Source: G963666945 sp963666945 (GTDB taxonomy: Bacteria; Bacteroidota; Bacteroidia; Bacteroidales; Marinifilaceae). Taken from it: a stretch of 64,000 nucleotides of DNA. Shown piece after piece: positions 17,852 through 26,287 of this stretch (the first letter of the stretch is position 1; every line of letters begins with the position of its first letter). The notes under the pieces were generated by a model. It worked only from the letters and a program-made list of their open reading frames with translations, was not told the origin of the DNA and did no database searches. The stretch spans positions 1 to 64,000 of the forward strand of contig CAXXRT010000025.1 of assembly GCA_963666945.2 (NCBI GenBank), given 5' to 3'. The translations under genes and the position numbers were made by a program.

Positions 17852-18190
17852 ATGGATAAGGATATTACAATAAAACAGTTACAAAGAACTGTCGATTCGT
17901 GGATAAAGGATAAGGGAGTAAGGTACTTTAACGAACTTACCAATATGGCAATACTAACTGAGGAGGTTGGTGAACTTGCTAAAGTGATGGCCAGAAAATT
18001 CGGAGAACAGTCTTTCAAACCAACAGATGAAGACAATCTTGAGGATGAAATTGCCGATGTTTTGTGGGTATTGGTTTGCATAGCTAATCAAACGAATACC
18101 GATTTGACTGAGGCTTTCAAGAAAAATATTGATAAAAAAAATAATAGAGATTCCCAAAGACACCGAAACAACGATAAGCTTTTTTTGTAA
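17852..18190 (+). CDS. MazG-like nucleotide pyrophosphohydrolase
   Basis: A 112-residue all-alpha NTP pyrophosphatase of the MazG/dUTPase superfamily, which cleaves nucleoside triphosphates to monophosphates for pool sanitation. The metal site is visible as EEVGELAKVMAR (EExxE, about 31-42) and EDEIADVLWVLV (ExxxD, about 64-75). The C-terminal tail is lysine-rich. It starts 11 bp after dtd and very probably shares its transcript. The substrate nucleotide cannot be told. Confidence 0.88.
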   Translation: MDKDITIKQLQRTVDSWIKDKGVRYFNELTNMAILTEEVGELAKVMARKFGEQSFKPTDEDNLEDEIADVLWVLVCIANQTNTDLTEAFKKNIDKKNNRDSQRHRNNDKLFL

Positions 18191-18214
18191 AAACAAATCA
18201 TAGTTGTACTTTTG
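18184..18214 (+). promoter_or_regulatory. Promoter of the RND transporter gene
   Basis: TTTG (18184-18187), a 19-bp spacer and TACTTTTG (18207-18214) give a full Bacteroidota promoter overlapping the end of the MazG-like gene. It argues that translation starts at the ATG at 18246 and not at the TTG at 18204. Confidence 0.8.
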
Positions 18215-18245
18215 TAGCCTTTGTAAATTATATAAAATCAATAGT

Positions 18246-20663
18246 ATGTGGGTTAAAACAGCGGGGGCGATACTAAGAAATAGAATCGCATTTATTATAG
18301 CAATACTAATATTAACCATTTTCATGGGCTATCAGGCCACAAAGGTTGAAATGTCTTATGAATATTCTGCCTTATTACCCGCTTCTGATACTGCCAGCAA
18401 AGAGGCTGCTGAATTCAAAAGCATATTCGGACAGGAAAGCAATATTATTATTCTTGCCGTTCAGGACCCCGACTTCTACCAACTGAATAAGATTAACGAC
18501 TGGATAGCCATGGGCGACAGTCTCCTTCATATAGATGGCATAGATGCTCGTGTTTCTATTGCACATACTTTTAACATGACTAAAAACAGCAACGAGAAAA
18601 AATTCGAGATCAATCCTATATTCCCCAAAAGGGTAAAAAACAAAAAGGAACTCGATAGTCTTGCTGCAATTGCTGAATCACTACCTGTTTATCAGGGCAC
18701 CCTTATCAACAAAGAGACAAATACATACACCATGTTTGTCACTGTGAATGCCAAGGTTATGCACAGTAAAGACAGGGTAAAACTTGTTAAAAATGTAAAG
18801 TCTGTATGTGACGAATTTGGTGAAAAATATAATCTTGAATTAAAATATTCGGGACTTCCATACTTAAGGGTTGTCAACGCTGAGATGATAAAAAAGGAAA
18901 TGAATATGTTCCTTATTCTTTCTCTTCTTATCACCACCTTTATTCTTTACATGTTCTTCCGATCGTTTAAGATTGTGGGGTTCTGTATGCTGATAATAGG
19001 TGTGAGCGTTATTTGGGCCGTTGGTTCCATGGCTCTGTTTGGCTATAAAATAACACTGTTGACTGCCATGCTGCCTCCGCTGCTTATTGTTATCGGGATT
19101 CCCAATTCGGTGTTTATGGTCAATAAATTTCACGGGGAATTTGTTATCCATGGCAATAAAATAAAGGCATTGCAAAGAATGATTAGAAAGATTGGTAACG
19201 CTACTTTCCTGACCAACCTGACCACAGCATCGGGCTTTGCCACTTTTACGGTTACTTCCAGCCAGATACTTAAGGAATTCGGTATTATTACTTCCTTAAA
19301 TATCATGTTGGTTTTCTTTATATGCCTTGTTCTTATTCCTTGTATATTTAGCTTCCTTGCCCCTCCGGACACAAAGCAAACAAGGCATCTAGAGAATAAA
19401 TTTGTGAATAATATTGTGGAGAAAATGATTCACATAGTACTTAATCACAGGACAAAAGTTTATATTATTGCTATTGCAGCGGTTGTAATTGGAGCATTCG
19501 GAATGAATAAAATGGAAAGTACCGGATTTATGCTAGACGACCTGCCTGAAGAGAACCAATTGGTAAAAGACCTAAGATTCTTCGAGGACAACTTCAAGGG
19601 TATCATGCCTCTGGAAATTTTAATAGATACTAAAAAGAAAAAAGGTGCGCTGAATCTGTCCACCCTTAGGAGAATAGACAGACTTGACGATAGCCTACAG
19701 ATGTCACCGTATATATCCCCATCCCTTTCTGTGGCCACAGGGACCAAGTTTGCCAACCAGGCTTTCTATAATGGGAAAGAGAAATATTTCAAGCTTCCTA
19801 ATAACCAAACAAAAAATTTCATTCTTTCATATATTTCAAACTCAAAAATAGGGGGCAATGGACCAGATTTCTATGGAGCTTTCATAGACTCTACCCAACA
19901 ATATGCAAGAATGAGTTTCAGGATTAAGGATATAGGAACTAAAAAGATGGAAGAGGCCGAAATATTTATCAGGGATAAGGTAAAAGAAATATTTCCAGAA
20001 GATAAATACAGGGTACTGACAACGGGTTCTAGCGTGCTTTTCTTTAAGGGTACTCAATACCTTGTAAAAAATCTTGCAGTGAGTCTAATGCTTGCCATAC
20101 TCCTTATTGCAGGATTCATGGCATGGATGTTCAGCTCTAAAAGAATGGTAATAGTGGCATTAATTCCAAATATCATTCCTCTGATTATGACTGCCGCACT
20201 GATGGGGTATTTTGGCATTCCCATCAAGGCTTCAACCATCCTTATCTTTAGTATTGCCTTTGGTATCTCTGTCGACGATACCATTCACTATCTTGCCAAA
20301 TACCGTCAGGAGCTACAGGCAACCAACTGGAGTATTCGTTCTTCTGTTGTGCTTGGGCTTAGGGAAACCGGTCAAAGTATGATGTACACATCAATAATTC
20401 TGTTCTGCGGATTCGCAATATTTGGATTATCAGGATTCGGAGGAACTGCCTCATTGGGGATTCTGGTATCAATAACCCTGCTTGCTGCAATGATATCAAA
20501 CCTCATTCTGCTTCCTTCTCTATTGCTCACCCTTGAAAAACTTATTACAAATAAGTCGTTCAAAGAACCATTGTTACAGATCTACGATGAAGAGGAAGAT
20601 ATTGAACTCGACTTTTTAAAGATTGAAGAAAAAGATAAAATAGAAAAGCCGGAAACTGTTTAA
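18246..20663 (+). CDS. RND/MMPL family exporter
   Basis: Large inner-membrane transporter of the resistance-nodulation-division superfamily (MMPL/HpnN-like), about 805 residues. It has two repeats, each a single helix, a large periplasmic loop, and then five or six clustered helices. The clusters fall at about 215-390 and 610-780 by hydrophobicity. GLSGFGGTASLG-type and FGIPIKASTILIFSIAFGIS segments near the C-terminus are sterol-sensing-like RND helices. Family members move lipids, hopanoids or lipoproteins. The start is the ATG at 18246 (MWVKTAGAILRNR), consistent with the promoter just upstream. There are no fusion or outer-membrane partner genes beside it, so it may work alone. Confidence 0.9.
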   Translation: MWVKTAGAILRNRIAFIIAILILTIFMGYQATKVEMSYEYSALLPASDTASKEAAEFKSIFGQESNIIILAVQDPDFYQLNKINDWIAMGDSLLHIDGIDARVSIAHTFNMTKNSNEKKFEINPIFPKRVKNKKELDSLAAIAESLPVYQGTLINKETNTYTMFVTVNAKVMHSKDRVKLVKNVKSVCDEFGEKYNLELKYSGLPYLRVVNAEMIKKEMNMFLILSLLITTFILYMFFRSFKIVGFCMLIIGVSVIWAVGSMALFGYKITLLTAMLPPLLIVIGIPNSVFMVNKFHGEFVIHGNKIKALQRMIRKIGNATFLTNLTTASGFATFTVTSSQILKEFGIITSLNIMLVFFICLVLIPCIFSFLAPPDTKQTRHLENKFVNNIVEKMIHIVLNHRTKVYIIAIAAVVIGAFGMNKMESTGFMLDDLPEENQLVKDLRFFEDNFKGIMPLEILIDTKKKKGALNLSTLRRIDRLDDSLQMSPYISPSLSVATGTKFANQAFYNGKEKYFKLPNNQTKNFILSYISNSKIGGNGPDFYGAFIDSTQQYARMSFRIKDIGTKKMEEAEIFIRDKVKEIFPEDKYRVLTTGSSVLFFKGTQYLVKNLAVSLMLAILLIAGFMAWMFSSKRMVIVALIPNIIPLIMTAALMGYFGIPIKASTILIFSIAFGISVDDTIHYLAKYRQELQATNWSIRSSVVLGLRETGQSMMYTSIILFCGFAIFGLSGFGGTASLGILVSITLLAAMISNLILLPSLLLTLEKLITNKSFKEPLLQIYDEEEDIELDFLKIEEKDKIEKPETV

Positions 20664-20672
20664 TTCCCGGCT
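20636..20672 (-). terminator. Probable terminator of deoC
   Basis: On the minus strand AGCCGGGAA pairs with TTTCCGGCT (one G-U) across an 8-base loop, followed by TTTTCTATTTT. It overlaps the 3' end of the convergent RND gene. Confidence 0.6.
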
Positions 20673-20757
20673 CTGTGTAGTTATTTTGTTTTTTTTATTT
20701 CCTTTCCTTAAGGTTTCAATATAAAACACCAGTGACTGGAAACAATAGGTCTTTTTT

Positions 20758-21633
20758 CTATTTAGAAGGCTTCAAAACAGAATATTCCTTCTGAAGTTTA
20801 TTTGTGAGAGAAGATGCACCTATTCTAAACAAATCCTTTGTAAGCCATTCTTCACCTAATATATTTTTCACTATTGCCAGATATTGTATTGCTGTAGCTG
20901 GCGAGGATACTCCTCCGGCAACTTTCAAGCCTACCTTCACACCTGTTTTCTCGTAATACTTCTTTATGGCATAACACATTACATAAACAGCATCGGATGT
21001 TGCATTTACAGGTACCTTACCGCTTGAAGTTTTTATGAAATCCGCCCCTGCCTCCATTGCCAGTATTGATGCCGCAAATGTCTGCTCCATACTCTTTAAT
21101 TCCCCGGATTCTATTATTACCTTAAATATTTTATCACCACAGGCTTCCCTCATATTTTTTAAGTCCCCCACAACGTAAGAACAATTACCTTGACTCATCT
21201 CTCCCACAGGAATCACAACATCTATTTCATCTGCCCCCTCTTCTACTGCTTTTGAACACTCCTGATATTTAATTTCAGGGAATGTCTGCGAAAATGGAAA
21301 TCCCCCGGCAACGCAGCATACCGATATACCGGTACCGGATAATTCACTCTTTACCAGTTTCGCATAATTGGGGAATACACAAACAGATGCTACATTATCC
21401 AGCTTATACTTCTTAATGCTTTTCTTCAAATCACTTACAAATTTAACAACCGACTCCATGGAATCCTTGCTATTCAAAGACGTATGATCAATAACGGAAT
21501 GGCAAAAAGCCAGATTTTCAGGCGTATAATACATCTTTGTCTCCTTGCTTATAAGTCCATCCAGCTCAAAATCCATCTGTTCTTCCGTTAGCTTATAATC
21601 ATAAGCTTTAAGCAAATCTTTGTAATTATCCAT
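20758..21633 (-). CDS. deoC: Deoxyribose-phosphate aldolase
   Basis: DeoC cleaves 2-deoxyribose 5-phosphate to glyceraldehyde 3-phosphate and acetaldehyde in deoxynucleoside catabolism. It is a TIM-barrel class I aldolase. The Schiff-base lysine lies in ADFIKTSSGK (about residues 199-208), and the second lysine in VGLKVAGGVSS (about 236-246). CVFPNYAKLV and EIDVVIPVGEM are further family segments. The 291 residues include an N-terminal extension of about 45 relative to the E. coli enzyme, as in other Bacteroidota. It starts 3 bp after the stop of the upstream YjbR-like gene, so the two are cotranscribed. Confidence 0.95.
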   Translation of the reverse strand: MDNYKDLLKAYDYKLTEEQMDFELDGLISKETKMYYTPENLAFCHSVIDHTSLNSKDSMESVVKFVSDLKKSIKKYKLDNVASVCVFPNYAKLVKSELSGTGISVCCVAGGFPFSQTFPEIKYQECSKAVEEGADEIDVVIPVGEMSQGNCSYVVGDLKNMREACGDKIFKVIIESGELKSMEQTFAASILAMEAGADFIKTSSGKVPVNATSDAVYVMCYAIKKYYEKTGVKVGLKVAGGVSSPATAIQYLAIVKNILGEEWLTKDLFRIGASSLTNKLQKEYSVLKPSK

Positions 21634-21636
21634 ATA

Positions 21637-21996
21637 TTAAATTAATTTGTTTCTCAATTCTAAGGGCAACTTGCGAGCTACCAAAGCATAAGACTCATCT
21701 ATCCATTCCCTGATTAAATCATCTGAGATACTTCCATCGACAATAATTGTATTCCAGTGCTTTTTATTCATATGATATCCCGGAATAACACAAGAATATA
21801 TTTCTCTCAGCTCAATGGCCTTCTCAGGATCACATTTAAGATTTACCGTGAACTCTCCTTCCAGATCGGTAAGGGCAAACATTTTATCAAATACCTTGAA
21901 AACTAAGGTAGTCTCATCAAACGGGAAACTCTCTGTTACCCGATCCTTTGAAAGGCAATATTCCCTGAATTCTTCAATATTCATAATTGTCTTCAT
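21637..21996 (-). CDS. MmcQ/YjbR family protein
   Basis: A 119-residue protein of the MmcQ/YjbR family (CyaY-like fold, double-wing DNA-binding annotation). The signature is intact: SFPFDETTLVFKVFDKMFALTD near residues 23-44, the NLKCDPEKAIELRE segment (about 49-62), and YHMNKKHWNTIIVDGSI (about 74-90). The cellular function of the family is unclear. It is the first gene of a probable two-gene unit with deoC. Confidence 0.85.
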   Translation of the reverse strand: MKTIMNIEEFREYCLSKDRVTESFPFDETTLVFKVFDKMFALTDLEGEFTVNLKCDPEKAIELREIYSCVIPGYHMNKKHWNTIIVDGSISDDLIREWIDESYALVARKLPLELRNKLI

Positions 21997-22196
21997 ATAT
22001 TTGGGATATCAAATATAATACATAATACAATTTAAAACAACATAAGTTATTAATTTTTATTATATATTATAAAACACTTTCTGTTTGGCACTTAATATAT
22101 CCTTTTCAGTCTATATCTTTTTCAGGATTTTTGTTATACTCATCAGATTGTAGTATTTTATAATGCCTGCATTAACAACAAAAAAGCTAAAATAAT

Positions 22197-22204
22197 TATC
22201 TTTG
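22197..22204 (+). promoter_or_regulatory. -7 box for mutS, decides the start codon
   Basis: TATCTTTG fits TAnnTTTG. Because it touches the ATG at 22205, transcription would begin at about 22210, which favours the ATG at 22235 as the translation start. Confidence 0.5.
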
Positions 22205-22234
22205 ATGCTTAATAACACAAATATCGACTATTTT

Positions 22235-24850
22235 ATGGCAAAAAGCAAGACAAAGGAACCGACTCCATTAATGAAGCAATACTATAAAATGAAAGAACAG
22301 CATCCTGATGCCATTTTACTGTTCAGGATGGGTGACTTTTATGAAACATTTGGTAAAGATGCAATTATAACAGCAAAAATCCTGGGTATTACTCTTACCA
22401 AACGTTCTAATGGTGCTGCCTCTGATGTTGAACTTGCCGGTTTCCCTCATCATGCCATAGATAACTATCTTCCCAAATTAGTTCGCAACGGGCAAAGGGT
22501 GGCTATTTGTGAACAGCTTGAAGATCCTAAGAAAACCAAAAATCTGGTGAAAAGAGGGATTATAGAACTCGTTACCCCTGGGGTTTCGTACAACGAAAAT
22601 ACCCTGGAAAATAAAGAGAATAATTTTCTTGCCAGCGTCAGCATTAACAATAAGGCTGCCGGGCTTTCCCTTTTAGATCTTTCCACGGGAGAATTCCTTA
22701 CTACGGAAGGTGATTTTAATAATATTGACAAGCTACTAAGTAACTTCAGACCCAAGGAGATTCTTTACCAACAAGGCAAAGAAAACAGGTTCAGGGAATT
22801 GTTTGGCAACAAGCACTATATATATCCCCTTGAAGAATGGTGTTTTAATCACGACTCAGCTTACGACAGGCTTGTACAACATTTCGATACCGCCTCCCTC
22901 AAGGGCTTTGGTGTCGAGAAGTTACCCCTGGGGGTAAGCTCGGCGGGCGCAATTGTTCACTATCTTGATATAACCAAACATTCCACCAATGCACATATTA
23001 CAAAACTGTCCCGCATAGAGGAGAACAGCTATGTATGGCTGGACAGGTTTACCATAAAAAACCTTGAACTACTTTATTCTCCCAGTGAGGGTGGAAAGAC
23101 TCTGGCAGATATTCTTGACCAGACTCGTACTCCTATGGGATCGCGTCTTATAAAAAGATGGATTACCATGCCTTTAAAGGACACAAAAGCAATAAGGGAA
23201 AGACTCAATACCGTAAGTCATTTTGTAGAAAATGAAGGCATGAGGGATAATCTGTCCGACCTTCTTTCGAGTATATGCGATCTTGAAAGGATTGCTTCCA
23301 AGATTGCCGTCTACAGGATTAATCCAAGGGAATTCCTTCAACTGGCAATTGCCCTGGAAGCTATCAAACCAATGAAAGAATTATTTTCAGGTTCAGATAA
23401 TAAGGAACTTCAGGATATTTCAAAAAGACTACATACCTGCGATTGTCTTTTGGAAAGAATAAACAGGGAAATCCTGCATTCTGCACCAATACTTTTAAGC
23501 AAAGGCGGAGTGATAGCATCTGGAATTAACCCAGAACTTGACGAGTTAAGATCCATTTCAACTAACGGTAAGGAGTTACTGCTTAAGATGCAACAAAGGG
23601 AGATTGAGAATACAGGTATCACCAACTTAAAGATTGGTTTTAACAATGTGTTCGGCTACTATATAGAGGTGACCAAGAGTCATTCTTCGAAGGTTCCCGG
23701 CGAATGGACAAGAAAGCAAACGCTGGTTAATGCGGAAAGATACATTACCCCTGAGCTGAAGGAATACGAAGATAAGATAATGGGGGCTGAAGAAAAGATA
23801 TCTGAGCTGGAAGGACAAATCTATAATCAACTGGTTACAGATGCCGGTGAGTATATAACCCAACTGCAGATTAACTCTTCACTTATTGCCAGAACAGACT
23901 GTTTACTATCCTTTGCCAATGTCTCCGTGGAGAACGATTATTGCTGCCCCGAAATAAACGATACAAATATAATTGATATTAAGGAGGGCCGTCATCCTGT
24001 TATAGAACAACAACTTCCTCCCGATGAAAAGTATATATCAAACAATTTATATCTTGACAATGACAAACAACAGATAATTATTATAACAGGACCTAATATG
24101 GCCGGTAAATCCGCCCTATTAAGACAAACTGCCCTGATAGTCATAATGGCACAGACTGGTTGTTTTGTGCCCGCCAAAGCCGCTAAAATAGGTTTTGTAG
24201 ACAAGATATTCACCAGGGTCGGCGCCTCGGATAACATATCCATGGGAGAATCGACTTTTATGGTTGAAATGAACGAAGCTGCAAATATTCTCAATAATAT
24301 CTCGGAGCGTTCCCTTATATTATTTGATGAACTGGGTCGGGGTACCTCCACCTACGATGGTATCTCAATTGCATGGTCCATTGTGGAATTTATCCACGAG
24401 CAGACCAAACACAAGGCAAAGACCCTGTTTGCCACCCACTACCACGAATTAAACGAGATGGAGAAATCTTTCAAGAGGATAAAGAATTATAATGTTTCGG
24501 TTCGTGAGATAAACAATAAGGTAGTTTTCCTTCGTAAACTGGTAAGAGGTGGATCGAACCACTCTTTTGGTATCCATGTTGCACGTATGGCTGGTATGCC
24601 AAAGTCGGTTGTAAAACGATCTAATGATATTCTGAAACAACTTGAGAATAACAACAACAAGGATTCCATTGCCAAGCCTGTTTCGAACATAGCAGAGAAC
24701 AGGGAAGGATTCCAGCTCAGTTTTTTCCAGCTGGACGACCCCATACTGACACAGATAAGGGATGAGATTGCAGGTCTTGATATTAATAACCTGACACCAA
24801 TGGAAGCCCTGAATAAACTTAACGACATTAAAAAACTTAGTGGCCTGTAA
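22235..24850 (+). CDS. mutS: DNA mismatch repair protein MutS
   Basis: MutS recognises mismatches and small loops and starts repair with MutL. Starting at the ATG at 22235 gives 871 residues, the usual length, with MAKSKTKEPTPLMKQYYKMK followed by the mismatch-reading FRMGDFYETF (Phe-x-Glu, about residues 31-40). Connector, core and clamp domains follow, then the ATPase: Walker A GPNMAGKSALLRQ (about 619-631), the SIS FTRVGASDNISMGESTF region, Walker B LILFDELGRGTSTYDG, and HELNEME. An upstream ATG at 22205 would add 10 residues but lies on the -7 box. The C-terminal dimer segment is complete. Its stop codon overlaps the end of a predicted minus-strand RNA. Confidence 0.97.
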   Translation: MAKSKTKEPTPLMKQYYKMKEQHPDAILLFRMGDFYETFGKDAIITAKILGITLTKRSNGAASDVELAGFPHHAIDNYLPKLVRNGQRVAICEQLEDPKKTKNLVKRGIIELVTPGVSYNENTLENKENNFLASVSINNKAAGLSLLDLSTGEFLTTEGDFNNIDKLLSNFRPKEILYQQGKENRFRELFGNKHYIYPLEEWCFNHDSAYDRLVQHFDTASLKGFGVEKLPLGVSSAGAIVHYLDITKHSTNAHITKLSRIEENSYVWLDRFTIKNLELLYSPSEGGKTLADILDQTRTPMGSRLIKRWITMPLKDTKAIRERLNTVSHFVENEGMRDNLSDLLSSICDLERIASKIAVYRINPREFLQLAIALEAIKPMKELFSGSDNKELQDISKRLHTCDCLLERINREILHSAPILLSKGGVIASGINPELDELRSISTNGKELLLKMQQREIENTGITNLKIGFNNVFGYYIEVTKSHSSKVPGEWTRKQTLVNAERYITPELKEYEDKIMGAEEKISELEGQIYNQLVTDAGEYITQLQINSSLIARTDCLLSFANVSVENDYCCPEINDTNIIDIKEGRHPVIEQQLPPDEKYISNNLYLDNDKQQIIIITGPNMAGKSALLRQTALIVIMAQTGCFVPAKAAKIGFVDKIFTRVGASDNISMGESTFMVEMNEAANILNNISERSLILFDELGRGTSTYDGISIAWSIVEFIHEQTKHKAKTLFATHYHELNEMEKSFKRIKNYNVSVREINNKVVFLRKLVRGGSNHSFGIHVARMAGMPKSVVKRSNDILKQLENNNNKDSIAKPVSNIAENREGFQLSFFQLDDPILTQIRDEIAGLDINNLTPMEALNKLNDIKKLSGL

Positions 24851-24947
24851 AAAAAGAATGAGGTGAGCCCGAAAACTCACCTCAAGAACTACTAACCTTA
24901 ACCTTTACTTATGAAAAAATCTACTTTCATAGAGTAGCATGAAGCTA
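24849..24947 (-). ncRNA. Predicted structured small RNA, not assigned to a known family
   Basis: The minus strand between mutS and the second cyclophilin gene holds a self-contained transcription unit. It has a -7 box TACTTTTG (24960-24953), about 100 bp of sequence without a convincing reading frame, and a strong terminator (stem TGAGGTGAG/CTCACCTCA, then ATTCTTTTTT). The body contains two short inverted repeats that share bases and cannot form together: GTAGC/GCTAC (24934-24948) and CTACT/AGTAG (24921-24937). On the plus strand the terminator hairpin has no T run, so it is not the mutS terminator. A ten-codon reading frame (MKVDFFISKG) lies inside and could be a leader peptide. The prediction rests on signals only. 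Confidence 0.5.
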
Positions 24948-24952
24948 CGTTA

Positions 24953-25007
24953 CAAAAGTAGAGTTTATTAGGGTTAACGGGACTTAACTAACGTTAAAGA
25001 TTGTTAA
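24953..25007 (-). promoter_or_regulatory. Activator-type promoter with four TTAA boxes at 10-bp spacing
   Basis: Upstream of the -7 box TACTTTTG (24960-24953) there is no -33 TTTG. Instead TTAA occurs at 24974, 24984, 24994 and 25004, exactly one helical turn apart; the flanks are mostly GTTAAC-like. This is the pattern expected for a regulator, such as an OmpR-type response regulator, binding one face of the DNA next to RNA polymerase. Confidence 0.5.
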
Positions 25008-25033
25008 TCCTGTCGTGTTTTTACCCATTTAAA

Positions 25034-25852
25034 TTATCTCAAAACCTTCACTTTCATTTTTACATCCTTAAGGGGTCTGTCGTTACTGTCTCTTTCCACT
25101 GCTGCTATCTTATCTATGACATCCATTCCCTCAATAACTTCACCAAAAACAGTATATTGTCCGTCAAGGTGCGGTATCCCTCCCACTGTTGTATATGCTT
25201 TCTTCTGCTCATCTGAAAGAACAAGCTTATCCTGCTCCCATAGCTTGTCAACTGCTATGTTCAAGGAATCAACTACCTCCTGAAGCTTTATCATATCGCC
25301 TGCCTGCTGAAGCTCCTGCAACTCCTTGTTCTTAGCTTCCTTTAAACGCTCGAATATCATAACCCTTCTCTTATTGCTTATCATCTCCACAAGATTATCA
25401 ATCTCCTCGGGTTTATACACCCTGCCCTGGGCGATATAAAACTGTGAACCAGCGGATTTCCTCTCAGGATTAAACTTATCGCCTTCGCGGGCTGCGGCAA
25501 TAACACCCCTTTTATGGAAAAGTTCTTTTCTAAACTCGGCCTCTATCTGATAACCCGGTCCTCCTTCTCCAAGTCTTTGTCCGGGTTTTGCTTCTTTGGA
25601 ATCGGGGTCTCCTCCCTGTATCATAAATCCGTTTATCACCCTGTGAAAAAGTGTTCCGTTAAAGAAACCCTTATCTGCAAGTTTTAAGAAATTATCCCTG
25701 TGCTTAGGTGTCTTATCGTACAACAGCACTTTCATATTACCATATTCGGTCTCTATAAGCACCATTCTATCGGTCTTTTGTGACTCTTTTTTATTCTTAC
25801 AACCACATATTGTCATTGCAATAATAACAGTAAATATTAGAATTTTTCTCAT
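25034..25852 (-). CDS. Cyclophilin-type peptidyl-prolyl isomerase lipoprotein
   Basis: Second secreted cyclophilin of the window, 272 residues. Residues 1-18 form a signal with the lipobox ...AMTICGC, so it is probably a lipoprotein, unlike its paralogue at 734-1546. The catalytic core is RDNFLKLADKGFFNGTLFHR then FMIQGGDPDS (about 49-82). A charged helical insertion (about 120-205) is followed by TTVGGIPHLDGQYTVFGEV and DVIDKIAAVE. The paralogues share the core, the insertion site and the C-terminal NDRPLKDV motif. It lies 7 bp downstream of the rhodanese gene and is probably cotranscribed with it and the SpoIID-like gene. Confidence 0.92.
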   Translation of the reverse strand: MRKILIFTVIIAMTICGCKNKKESQKTDRMVLIETEYGNMKVLLYDKTPKHRDNFLKLADKGFFNGTLFHRVINGFMIQGGDPDSKEAKPGQRLGEGGPGYQIEAEFRKELFHKRGVIAAAREGDKFNPERKSAGSQFYIAQGRVYKPEEIDNLVEMISNKRRVMIFERLKEAKNKELQELQQAGDMIKLQEVVDSLNIAVDKLWEQDKLVLSDEQKKAYTTVGGIPHLDGQYTVFGEVIEGMDVIDKIAAVERDSNDRPLKDVKMKVKVLR

Positions 25853-25859
25853 CTGAGTA

Positions 25860-26285
25860 TTATTTGGTTTTTCTATTAACTTTTTTCTTTTTACCTAATC
25901 TGCGTTTATCAAGGGGATAACCTTTTTTCTTCCATGTATGGAGACCATCCTCTAGCTCATATACCAGCTTAAATCCCATTTCCACAATCTTTTTTGCTGC
26001 CAGATTACTCCTGTCCCCGAATTTACAGTATACAATCACGGGGGATTCCCTATCCACATCTTTTAATACCTTGGCAATCATTTCCGACCTGGCAACAGAC
26101 TTCGCCCCCTCAATCCTGCTAATATTATATATTTTTAAAGGACTGGCATCAAGAACCATACAATCATCCCTTTGGTTAAGCATCAAATAAAAATCTGTTG
26201 CAGATATTTTCTTTACCTTATCCTGAGAAAAGACCTGTAATCCCAATAATAAAAATATGGTTACAATAATAAATTTTAAAGGCAT
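25860..26285 (-). CDS. Secreted rhodanese-like domain protein
   Basis: A 141-residue exported protein. A signal peptide spans about residues 1-20 (ending ...LGLQVFSQ). A single rhodanese domain follows (about 28-125), with the active-site cysteine in VIVYCKFGDRS (about residues 84-94) and the CH2 start AKKIVEMGFK. The tail is lysine-rich. Rhodanese domains carry persulfide or act as redox sensors; the role of this periplasmic one is unknown. It sits between the SpoIID-like gene (2 bp upstream) and the cyclophilin gene (7 bp downstream) on one strand. Confidence 0.87.
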   Translation of the reverse strand: MPLKFIIVTIFLLLGLQVFSQDKVKKISATDFYLMLNQRDDCMVLDASPLKIYNISRIEGAKSVARSEMIAKVLKDVDRESPVIVYCKFGDRSNLAAKKIVEMGFKLVYELEDGLHTWKKKGYPLDKRRLGKKKKVNRKTK

Positions 26286-26287
26286 GG

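Noticed and set aside
18864..19175. Minus-strand frames inside the RND transporter gene
   Set aside because: They mirror the coding strand of a well-supported transporter and show His/Asn-rich, unlikely composition.
24859..24884. Hairpin as terminator of mutS
   Set aside because: There is no T run after the stem on the plus strand; the T run is on the minus strand.
24911..24937. Plus-strand mini-frame MKKSTFIE between mutS and the cyclophilin gene
   Set aside because: Eight codons with no supporting signal; the region is better explained by the minus-strand RNA signals.
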